Assembly: GCF_019039055.1 (NCBI RefSeq)
Contig: NZ_JAHOPB010000002.1
Span: forward strand, 868,001-932,000
DNA from: Reyranella humidisoli
GTDB taxonomy: Bacteria > Pseudomonadota > Alphaproteobacteria > Reyranellales > Reyranellaceae
Length of the DNA: 64,000 nt
Direction of reading: 5' to 3'
Below, piece by piece: positions 34,230 through 41,816 of the stretch. Positions within the stretch are counted from its first letter, which is position 1. Each line of letters opens with the position of its first letter. The position numbers were made by a program, and so were the translations under genes. The notes beneath the pieces are model-generated. The model was not told the origin of the DNA. It was given only the letters and a program-made list of their open reading frames with translations, and made no database searches.

Positions 34230-35450
34230 ATGCGCGAGCGGATGGGCTCATGGCGGCGGCGCCATGTCTTGGCGGGATTGTTGGGCTCCACGGCGATGTT
34301 GTCCGCGCCGGCCATTCTGCGAGCGGCGCCTTCGGGCAAGCCGGTGCGGGTCGGTGGCACGCTCTCGCTGACGGGCTTCCTGGCGCAGACCGCGGTCATC
34401 CACAAGATCGCGTCCGAGATCATGGTCGAGGAGATCAACAGCCGTAACGGCTTCCTCGGCCGGCCGGTCGAGTACGTGCTGCTCGACGACCAGTCCAAGC
34501 CCGATGTTGCCCGCAGTCTCTACGAGAAGCTGATCACCGTCGACAAGGTCGACCTGATCCAGGGCCCGTACGCAACCGCGCCGATCCTGGCGGCGATGGG
34601 TGTGGCCCAGCGCTACGGCAAGGTGATCGTCCAGAGCAGCATGGGCATCCCCAAGCTCCAGACCTACGACATGGCATTTCCGGCGACGCCGTTCGGCCCG
34701 GAGCCCGACAAGAGCTATCCCAACGTGATCCTCGATGCGATGGCGAGCCTGCCGGCCCCACCAAAGAACATGGTGATCCTGACCAGCAAGTTTCCGTCGG
34801 CGCAGTTCATGGCGCAGGGAATGAAGGTCGAGGCCGAGAAGCGCGGCGTGAAGGTGCCTCTCTATCTGGAATACGAAGCGGGCAATCGCGACTTCGGGGC
34901 GATCGCGGCGCGCGTGAAGGAGGCGAATGCCGATTTCCTGTGGGTCGGCTCTCTGGGGCTGGAGAGCAACCAGATCCTCGAGGCCTTGAAGAAGCTCGAA
35001 TATGCACCGAAGGGCAGCTTCCACCTCTATCCGGCGCCGGGGCCGCTGGCGCTGTCGCCCGACGGCAATCTCGCCTGGTCGTCGACCTTCCTCGAGCCGG
35101 ACGAGCCCTTCATGAGCCGGCCGGGTGTCGCCAGGATCGCCGCGGCCTACAAGGAGCGCGCCACCAAGGCGAACCTGCCGTATCCGCTAATCGATGCGCA
35201 GGCCGCCGGCATGGTCTCGGAATGGCAGATCCTCGAGCAGGGCGTGAACGGCGCCAAGAGCCTCGAAGACAAGCAGATCGCGGCCTTCCTGAAGAAGAAC
35301 GTCGTGAACACGATCTATGGGCCGCTGAAGTTCGACGGCCTCTACAATCACGGCGCCCCGGCGCAGCTCATCCGCCAGGTGCAGAACAAGGAATGGAAGG
35401 TCGTCTGGCCCCGGGAGTTCGCGGCACCCGGCGTGAAGCTGCTGCCGTAA
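34230..35450 (+). CDS. Branched-chain/aromatic-acid type ABC substrate-binding protein
   Basis: A 406-residue periplasmic binding protein of the Peripla_BP_6 (LivK-like) family. The N-terminus has a twin-arginine signal (RRRHVLAGLLGSTAMLSAPAILRA). The mature part has the fold's start PVRVGGTLSLTGFLAQT, then LLDDQSKPDVARSLYEKL and ILTSKFPSAQF. ATG 34230 is preceded by GGAGGA. It heads the LivHMGF-like transporter, with LivH 7 bases after its stop. Such systems in soil bacteria often take up aromatic acids, but the substrate is not readable. Confidence 0.93.
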   Translation: MRERMGSWRRRHVLAGLLGSTAMLSAPAILRAAPSGKPVRVGGTLSLTGFLAQTAVIHKIASEIMVEEINSRNGFLGRPVEYVLLDDQSKPDVARSLYEKLITVDKVDLIQGPYATAPILAAMGVAQRYGKVIVQSSMGIPKLQTYDMAFPATPFGPEPDKSYPNVILDAMASLPAPPKNMVILTSKFPSAQFMAQGMKVEAEKRGVKVPLYLEYEAGNRDFGAIAARVKEANADFLWVGSLGLESNQILEALKKLEYAPKGSFHLYPAPGPLALSPDGNLAWSSTFLEPDEPFMSRPGVARIAAAYKERATKANLPYPLIDAQAAGMVSEWQILEQGVNGAKSLEDKQIAAFLKKNVVNTIYGPLKFDGLYNHGAPAQLIRQVQNKEWKVVWPREFAAPGVKLLP

Positions 35451-35457
35451 CCGGCGG

Positions 35458-36309
35458 ATGCCGAGCGCAACGCTACTCGGCCAGGCGCTGATCTCGGGCG
35501 TCCTGGCCGGCGGAATGTATGGACTGCTGGCGTTGGGCCTCAGCCTGAGCTGGGGCCTGCTGCGGCTCGTCAACCTCAGCCATTTCGCGCTCGCTTTCCT
35601 CGCGGCCTACCTGACCTACGAGCTGGGCACGACCTATCACGTCGCGCCGTGGTGGTCGGTGCTGATCATCGTGCCGGCGATGTTCGCCATCGGCCTCGCC
35701 CAGCACTGGGTATTCGTGCGCTTCAAGGTGAACGAGCTGGGCTCGCTTCTGATCACCTTCAGCTTCGCCGTCATGCTCGAGGTCGGGATCCAGCTCTACT
35801 GGACCGCCGACTATCGCCGCTTCGAGACGCACTATGCGACATGGTCGATCAAGGCCGGGCCATTCTACATCCCGGTGCTGGAGCTGATTCTCTGCCTCGT
35901 GGCCGGGGTGCTGGCCTGGGGTACGTGGCTGTGGCTGCGCAAGACCTACGTCGGCAAGGCGCTGCGGGCGAGCGCCGAGGACGCGGATATCGCGGCAGCC
36001 TATGGCGTCGATCACCGGAAGCTCGCCTATCTGCTGTCGGGCATCGGGGCTGCCTATGCCGGCGTCGCCGGCACCTTCATCGCCCTGATCGCGACCCTGG
36101 CGCCGGCCCAGATCTGGGCCTGGCTGGGTGTCGTCTTCGCCGTGGTCATCATCGGCCGGCTCGGCAATCCGCTGGGCGCGCTGGCCGCCGGCATGCTGAT
36201 CGGCGCCAGCGAATCCATCGCCATGGCGGTCTTCAGCCCGGCCTGGGCGCCGGTCGTATCCTTCTCGGTTCTGATCGCCATCCTTCTGTGGGATCCGGAG
36301 TGGTCATGA
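35458..36309 (+). CDS. Branched-chain type ABC permease (LivH-like)
   Basis: A 283-residue inner-membrane protein with about eight membrane segments and the LivH signature regions GGMYGLLALGLSLSWGLLRLVNLSHF near the N-terminus, and KALRASAEDADIAAAYGVD and VVFAVVIIGRLGNPLGALAAGML near the C-terminus. Its stop overlaps the ATG of the LivM-LivG fusion (ATGA). It forms the translocation channel with the permease half of that protein. Confidence 0.93.
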   Translation: MPSATLLGQALISGVLAGGMYGLLALGLSLSWGLLRLVNLSHFALAFLAAYLTYELGTTYHVAPWWSVLIIVPAMFAIGLAQHWVFVRFKVNELGSLLITFSFAVMLEVGIQLYWTADYRRFETHYATWSIKAGPFYIPVLELILCLVAGVLAWGTWLWLRKTYVGKALRASAEDADIAAAYGVDHRKLAYLLSGIGAAYAGVAGTFIALIATLAPAQIWAWLGVVFAVVIIGRLGNPLGALAAGMLIGASESIAMAVFSPAWAPVVSFSVLIAILLWDPEWS

Positions 36310-38054
36310 CAGCCGGGCAAACCCTTCCGAAAGCGGCCGCCGCGCTCGGCATCCTGGTCTTCGCGATCCTGCCGACGGCAGGCCTGCCGGCCTTCTACGA
36401 TTCGTTCTTCTATCTCGTCTTCTTCTGGATCTCGCTGTCGACGAGCTGGGCGCTGCTCTCGGGCTTTGCCGGCTATTTCAGCCTGGGTCATGCCGCGTTC
36501 TTCGGCGTCGGCATGTACACGACGGCGACGCTGACCACCAAGGCGAACGTACCGTTCCTCGTGACCGTGCCCGTCGCCGCGGCGATGGCGGCGTTGCTGG
36601 GCGTCGGCATCGGCGCCGTTGTGTTCCGCATGAAGCGGCTGCGCGGCGAGCTGTTCGCCCTGCTGACACTCGCCGTCACCTTCGTCATCGCCACGATCAT
36701 CCTCAACACGCCGATCGACGGCGGTGCCGGCGTGTTCATGAGCGCCGTGCCGATGCCGAACCTGATGCCGACCCAGACCGGCACCATCTACGTGCTGGGC
36801 TTCGCGATGTGCGTGCTGACGCTGGGCATCGCGTGGTGGGTCGCCCATTCACGCCTGGGCCTCGGCCTGTTCGCCATCCACGACGACGAGGACGTCGCCG
36901 AAGCCAAAGGTGTACCGACCTTCCGCTACAAGCTGATCGCCTTCGCCCTTTCGGCCGGCATCGCGGGCGCCGTCGGCGGCATCCACGCGATGTATGTCGG
37001 CTTCCTCACTGTGGCGGGTACGTTCGAGCTCACCGTGCCGCTCTATGTCGTGCTGATGAGCGTGCTGGGTGGCTCACGCAACTGGTTCGGACCGGCGGTC
37101 GGCGCCACGGTCATCACGACGCTGCTGTACGCCTTCATCAGCGGCGGCGAGGCGATGGTCGGCCGCGCCGTGGTCGGCCTGATCCTGATCCTCGCCATCC
37201 TGTGGCTGCCCGACGGTGTCGTGCCGGCGATCCAGGCCTGGATGAAGCGCCGTCGCCGCTCCGAGACCAAGCCGCATGCCGCCGTGGTGCCCGCGGTGCC
37301 GGACAAGCCTCATCAGATCGGATCCCGCAATATCCTCGAGGCGAGGGGCGTCACTAAGCGGTTCGGCGGTTTGCAGGCGCTGGCCGGCGTCGACCTCGAC
37401 GTGCGCGAGGGTGAGATTCTGGGGCTGGTCGGACCGAACGGCTCGGGCAAGACCACGCTGATCAACGTCATCTCGGGCTTCTATCCGCTGAGCGGCGGCA
37501 CGATCATGGTCGACGGCGCGGAGATCGGTCGCCTGCCGGCGCACGAGATCGCGCACCGGGGCATTGCGCGGACCTACCAGATTCCGCGGCCGTTCGTGAA
37601 CATGACGGTGCTCGACAACGTATCGATGGCCGCGACCTTCGGCGGGCCGCCGCGCACGGCCGCCGAGATCCGCGAAGAGGCACTGCACTGGATCGGCTTC
37701 ACCGGGCTTGCCGGCAAGGAAGAGGCGCTGCCGGCCGAACTGAACCTGCACGAACGCAAATTCCTCGAGTTGGCGCGCGCGCTGGCAGCCAAGCCCAAGC
37801 TGCTGCTGCTCGACGAAGTCCTGTCCGGCCTCAATCCGGCCGAGGTCGACAATGCCATCCGGCTCGTGCGTGCCATCCGGGCGCAGGGCGCCACCATCGT
37901 CTTCGTCGAGCATCTGATGCGCGCCGTCGTCGAGCTCTCCGACCGGGTCGCCGTCCTGAACGAAGGCAAGCTCTTCGCCCTGGGGGCGCCGCGCGAGGTC
38001 ATGCGCGATCCCCGTGTCGTCAGCATCTATCTCGGCAAGGCCTATGCTGCTTGA
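36306..38054 (+). CDS. LivM-LivG fusion: ABC permease joined to ATPase
   Basis: A 582-residue protein joining two subunits that are usually separate. Residues 1-315 are the LivM-like permease (SLGHAAFFGVGMYTTA, then VPLYVVLMSVLGGSRNWFGPAVGA). Residues 330-582 are a LivG-like ATPase with Walker A GPNGSGKTT and Walker B LLLLDEV. A basic linker (KRRRRSETKP) lies between. The ABC signature is degenerate (NLHERKFLELARAL instead of LSGGQ). The gene overlaps livH and the following ATPase gene by 4 and 11 bases. Confidence 0.93.
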   Translation: MTAGQTLPKAAAALGILVFAILPTAGLPAFYDSFFYLVFFWISLSTSWALLSGFAGYFSLGHAAFFGVGMYTTATLTTKANVPFLVTVPVAAAMAALLGVGIGAVVFRMKRLRGELFALLTLAVTFVIATIILNTPIDGGAGVFMSAVPMPNLMPTQTGTIYVLGFAMCVLTLGIAWWVAHSRLGLGLFAIHDDEDVAEAKGVPTFRYKLIAFALSAGIAGAVGGIHAMYVGFLTVAGTFELTVPLYVVLMSVLGGSRNWFGPAVGATVITTLLYAFISGGEAMVGRAVVGLILILAILWLPDGVVPAIQAWMKRRRRSETKPHAAVVPAVPDKPHQIGSRNILEARGVTKRFGGLQALAGVDLDVREGEILGLVGPNGSGKTTLINVISGFYPLSGGTIMVDGAEIGRLPAHEIAHRGIARTYQIPRPFVNMTVLDNVSMAATFGGPPRTAAEIREEALHWIGFTGLAGKEEALPAELNLHERKFLELARALAAKPKLLLLDEVLSGLNPAEVDNAIRLVRAIRAQGATIVFVEHLMRAVVELSDRVAVLNEGKLFALGAPREVMRDPRVVSIYLGKAYAA

Positions 38055-38751
38055 AGTTCGCAACCTCCACGTCGGCTATGGCGACGCACCCGCCGTGTGG
38101 GACGTCTCGATCGAGGTCGATGCCGGCGAGATCGTTTCCGTCATCGGGCCCAACGGCGCCGGGAAGACGACGCTGATCAACGCGATCGCCGGGATGCTGC
38201 GATCGCGGCAGGGACATCTTCGCTTCGATGGCGTCGACATGACGCGCGTGCGTCCGCACGGTTTCTGCGAACAGGGTATCGCCCTGGTTCCCGAGGGACG
38301 TCGGCTTTTCGCAAAGATGACGGTCGAAGAGAACCTCGAGTTGGGCTGCTACCTGCCCCGGCCGCGGGCGGCGAGGGCGGAGTCGCTGGAGAGGGTCTAC
38401 GGCCTGTTCCCGATCCTGCGCCAGAAGCGGGCGCAGCCGGCGGGCGAATTGTCCGGCGGGCAGCAGCAGATGGTGGCCATCGGCCGGGCGCTGATGGCGC
38501 AGCCGCGAATCGTCCTGTTCGACGAGCCCTCCCTCGGCCTTGCGCCGACCATCGTCGACGACATGTTCGACATCATCGTCCGGGTGCGCGACGCCGGCGC
38601 CGCCGTGCTACTGGTAGAGCAGAACGTCATCAAGGCGCTGAGCGTGGCTGACCGGGCTTACGTGCTGGAACAGGGGCGCATCGTGGCGACCGGCCTTCCG
38701 GACGAACTCATGAAGCAGCCCCACATACGCGAAGCCTATCTGGGAGTTTGA
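38044..38751 (+). CDS. ABC transporter ATPase (LivF-like)
   Basis: A 235-residue ATPase with Walker A GPNGAGKTT, the canonical signature ELSGGQQQMVAIGRALM and Walker B VLFDEPSLGLAP. It pairs with the ATPase half of the fusion protein to energise uptake. ATG 38044 lies inside the end of the fusion gene (11-base overlap). The GntR regulator starts 6 bases after its stop, so it is in the same operon. Confidence 0.94.
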   Translation: MLLEVRNLHVGYGDAPAVWDVSIEVDAGEIVSVIGPNGAGKTTLINAIAGMLRSRQGHLRFDGVDMTRVRPHGFCEQGIALVPEGRRLFAKMTVEENLELGCYLPRPRAARAESLERVYGLFPILRQKRAQPAGELSGGQQQMVAIGRALMAQPRIVLFDEPSLGLAPTIVDDMFDIIVRVRDAGAAVLLVEQNVIKALSVADRAYVLEQGRIVATGLPDELMKQPHIREAYLGV

Positions 38752-38757
38752 TACCGT

Positions 38758-39540
38758 ATGCCCAAGACCCTTCCCGCCGTCCCGTTCGAGGGCGCCAACG
38801 AGAACCTGTCCGCAACCACCGCGCCGCAGGATGTGAGCCGCGAGGACGCCGCCACGTTCGACATCCTGCGCAAGATGCGAGAGGACATTCTGTGCTGTGT
38901 CCTGAAGCCCGACCAGAAGCTGAAATTCGGCGAACTGCGCCAGCGATACGATACCAGCGTCGGCACCCTCCGCGAGGCGCTGTCGCATCTCGTTTCGGAG
39001 GGGCTGGCGCGCACCGAGGCCGGACGAGGCTTTCAGGTCGCGCCGATATCGCTGGCGGACTTCCTCGATCTGTCGGAACTGCGGGTCTACCTGGAGACGA
39101 AGACGCTGGCCGATGCCATCCGCCACGGCACCGACGCGTGGGAGGCAGAAATCGTCAGCTCCTACTTCCTGCTGAGCAAGCTTGCGGCGCCGAGGCCGGA
39201 CGATCCGCTGTCGGTCAAGCAGGAATGGGGCAAGCGCCACAAGCGCTATCACGATGCGCTGGTGGCGACCTGCCGTTCGCCCTGGTCGCTGCATTATCGC
39301 AGCGAGCTGTTCGACCAGGCGCGCCGCTATCATTGGCTGACCATGATCCATAGCCGGCTGCATCGTCGGAACGAGCATCTGGAGATTCGCGATGCGGTAC
39401 TGGCGCGCGATTCCGATCTCGCCTGCTCGCTGCTGGAACAGCATATCCGCACGACCGTCGAGCAGGCGGTTTCCGACGTTCCCGGATTGATCCGCGGCAA
39501 TGCCAGGGCCCTCAGGCCTGCCGGGCGACGCAAGAGCTAA
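38758..39540 (+). CDS. GntR family transcriptional regulator (FCD domain)
   Basis: A 260-residue regulator. The winged HTH is at about 33-95 (TFDILRKMREDILCC, then RYDTSVGTLREALSHLVSEGLARTE). The FCD effector domain follows, with the metal-site pattern RYHDALVATC, EHLEIRDAVLARD and LLEQHIRTTVEQ. It is inside the operon, between the transporter and the first VOC dioxygenase gene, so it is the likely regulator of the cluster and probably responds to an aromatic or small carboxylate compound (inference). Confidence 0.93.
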   Translation: MPKTLPAVPFEGANENLSATTAPQDVSREDAATFDILRKMREDILCCVLKPDQKLKFGELRQRYDTSVGTLREALSHLVSEGLARTEAGRGFQVAPISLADFLDLSELRVYLETKTLADAIRHGTDAWEAEIVSSYFLLSKLAAPRPDDPLSVKQEWGKRHKRYHDALVATCRSPWSLHYRSELFDQARRYHWLTMIHSRLHRRNEHLEIRDAVLARDSDLACSLLEQHIRTTVEQAVSDVPGLIRGNARALRPAGRRKS

Positions 39541-39551
39541 GGGAGAAGACC

Positions 39552-40781
39552 ATGGACACAATTCAAAGGGCGACGACCTACGACGTCGGGGGTGTTCGCT
39601 ATCCGCGACCGTTCAAGATCCGGCGGCTTGGGCATTTCGGCTTCAACGTCGCGGACATGGACAAGGGCCTCGACTTCTACTGCCGTCTCCTCGGCTTCCG
39701 CGTCACCGACACGCGCGATTTCTCCAAGGTGCCGGGGCGGGAGGAGATGGCCAAGCGGCTCCAGGACCCGCGTATCGTCTTCATGAGCCACAATTCCGAC
39801 CATCACGCCTTTCTGCTGGCGCACAAGTCGCTGGGGGCCATCTTCGGGGACGACGCGGTCTCCCGGGACGTCACGGTCAACCAGATCACCTGGCAGGTCG
39901 GCACGATGGACGAGGTGTTTGCCGCTGCCGACTATTTCCGTGAGCGCGACGTCGAGATCCGTCGCGTCGGGCGCGATATGCCGGGCAGCAACTGGCACAC
40001 ATACATCCGCGATCCCGACGGGCACACGGTCGAACTCTATTACGGCATGGAGCAGATCGGCTGGGACGGCCGCTCCAAGCCGGAGTCGATGTACTACCGC
40101 GCCTTCCGCGAGACGCCGGAGCTGCCGCAGATCTCCGAGGAGCAGGAAGTGCGCGACGCCGTCGCCAACGGCATCGACGTCAATGCCGGCAACGTCATCA
40201 AGGACGAGACCGGCGAGGAATACGTCGTCGCCGGCACGCGCCTGCCGCGACCGTTCAAGGTCACCAGCATCGGGCCGATGAGCCTGTTCGTGGCCGATGT
40301 CGGCGCCTCGGAGGCCTTCTACACGCAGACGATGGGCTTCATCCGGACCGAGGTGGTGACCTGGAAGGGCCATCGCTGCGTCTTCCTGCGCAACGGCAGC
40401 GAGCATCACTCCCTGTCGTTGTTCCCCAAGGCGCTGCGCGGCGAACTAGGGCTGAACCCCGACACGAGCTGCGCCTCGATGGGCGTCGAGGTCGGCAGCT
40501 ACCAGCAGCTTCGCGACGCGGTGAGCTACCTGAAGAAGAAGGGCGTGCAGTTCACCGATGTCATTCCGCCCGAACTCTATCCCGGCGTCGACTATGCCGC
40601 GCACATTCTCGATCCGGCCGGGCACTGCCTGATGCTGCACTACTACATGGAGCGCATCGGCTGGGACGGCAAACCGCGCCCGGCCGAGCAGCGTCGCAAG
40701 GTCGGCAAGGACTGGCCCGAGGCGATCGAGCCGATGTCCGACACCTACGCCGATCAGACGTTCATGGGACCGTTGGGATAA
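39552..40781 (+). CDS. Two-module VOC protein, extradiol-dioxygenase-like
   Basis: A 409-residue protein with two VOC modules, as in type I extradiol ring-cleavage dioxygenases. In the first module the three iron ligands are visible: His in LGHFGFNV (H28), His in SDHHAFLL and Glu in GHTVELYYG (about E162). In the second module the equivalents are IGPMSLFV (Pro for His), EHHSLSL (His kept) and LMLHYY (Met for Glu), so only the first module can bind metal. That is the reverse of the usual arrangement, in which the C-terminal half is active. It follows the regulator by 11 bases with a GGGAGAAG site. Confidence 0.85.
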   Translation: MDTIQRATTYDVGGVRYPRPFKIRRLGHFGFNVADMDKGLDFYCRLLGFRVTDTRDFSKVPGREEMAKRLQDPRIVFMSHNSDHHAFLLAHKSLGAIFGDDAVSRDVTVNQITWQVGTMDEVFAAADYFRERDVEIRRVGRDMPGSNWHTYIRDPDGHTVELYYGMEQIGWDGRSKPESMYYRAFRETPELPQISEEQEVRDAVANGIDVNAGNVIKDETGEEYVVAGTRLPRPFKVTSIGPMSLFVADVGASEAFYTQTMGFIRTEVVTWKGHRCVFLRNGSEHHSLSLFPKALRGELGLNPDTSCASMGVEVGSYQQLRDAVSYLKKKGVQFTDVIPPELYPGVDYAAHILDPAGHCLMLHYYMERIGWDGKPRPAEQRRKVGKDWPEAIEPMSDTYADQTFMGPLG

Positions 40782-40817
40782 CGACGGCTCGAACAATGAA
40801 AAAAAGGAGGAGGAAAC

Positions 40818-41783
40818 ATGAGACGCAGGACTTTGCTGATGTCTGCCGGGGCGGCGGCGGTAGGCGCCCCCGCGATCGCGCGTGCGCAGGCCTATCCGTC
40901 GCAGACCATTCGCCTGATGCACGGCTACGATGCCGGCTCCAACCCTGACACGATCGCCCGTCATCTCAGCGGGCCGCTGACCGAGATCCTCGGGCAACAG
41001 ATCGTGATCGAGCCGAGGCCGGGCGCGGCCGAACGGCTGGCCGCCAGCCAGATCGCGCGCATGAAGCCCGACGGCTACACGCTCTACCTGATGACGGGCG
41101 GCCAGGCTGTCGTCTCCGCGACCGATCGGACGCTGAGCTACGATCTTCTGAAGGACTTCGACTTCATCTCGATCGTCACGCGCTTCCCCTTCGTCCTCAC
41201 CGTGGGACCTGATTCACGCTTCAAGACGGTCCAGGCCTATTTCGACGAAGGCAAGCGGGAGCCCGGCAAGCTCACCTATGGCACGTCCGGCGTCGGCTCG
41301 ACGCTGCACATGGCGATGGAACTGATGCTCGAGAAGACCGGCGCCAAGATGACCCATGTTCCCTACAAGGGTGGGATAGGACAGCCCTACAACGATCTGG
41401 TTGCGGGCCGGCTCGATATGCATGTCGCGACATTCTCGAGTGCTCAGCCCCTCATGAAGGCGGACAAGATGAGGGCGCTCGCCGTCACGTCGAAGGAGCG
41501 CCATCCGGGCTTTCCGGACGTGCCCACGGTCTCCGAGACGGTGGTGCCGGACTATGACGTCGTGTCGTGGCTCGGCTTCACCTCGCCCGCTGGCCTGCCG
41601 CCGGCCATCCGAGATCGCCTGTACGCCGCATTCAAGCAGGCGATGGCGCGGCCCGATATCAAGGCCAAGCTGGAAGAGCTGGGCAATGACACGCGCGTGA
41701 CCAGTCCGGCAGAGTTCCGGGCGCGGGTCGAAGCCGACATGGCTCGCTGGCGACCGCTCGCGCACGTCGTCAGCCAGTCCTAG
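40818..41783 (+). CDS. Bug family (TctC-like) periplasmic solute-binding protein
   Basis: A 321-residue exported binding protein with a twin-Arg signal (MRRRTLLMSAGAAAVGAPAIARAQA). It has the family start YPSQTIRLMHGYDAGSNPDTIAR and the region YGTSGVGSTLHMAMELM. A strong GGAGGAGG precedes the ATG. There are no TctA/TctB genes beside it. Its place inside the cluster suggests it binds a substrate or intermediate of the pathway, next to the ABC system. Confidence 0.93.
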   Translation: MRRRTLLMSAGAAAVGAPAIARAQAYPSQTIRLMHGYDAGSNPDTIARHLSGPLTEILGQQIVIEPRPGAAERLAASQIARMKPDGYTLYLMTGGQAVVSATDRTLSYDLLKDFDFISIVTRFPFVLTVGPDSRFKTVQAYFDEGKREPGKLTYGTSGVGSTLHMAMELMLEKTGAKMTHVPYKGGIGQPYNDLVAGRLDMHVATFSSAQPLMKADKMRALAVTSKERHPGFPDVPTVSETVVPDYDVVSWLGFTSPAGLPPAIRDRLYAAFKQAMARPDIKAKLEELGNDTRVTSPAEFRARVEADMARWRPLAHVVSQS

Positions 41784-41816
41784 AGTCAGATCGAGCGTTC
41801 GCAGGAGAGAGGCGTC

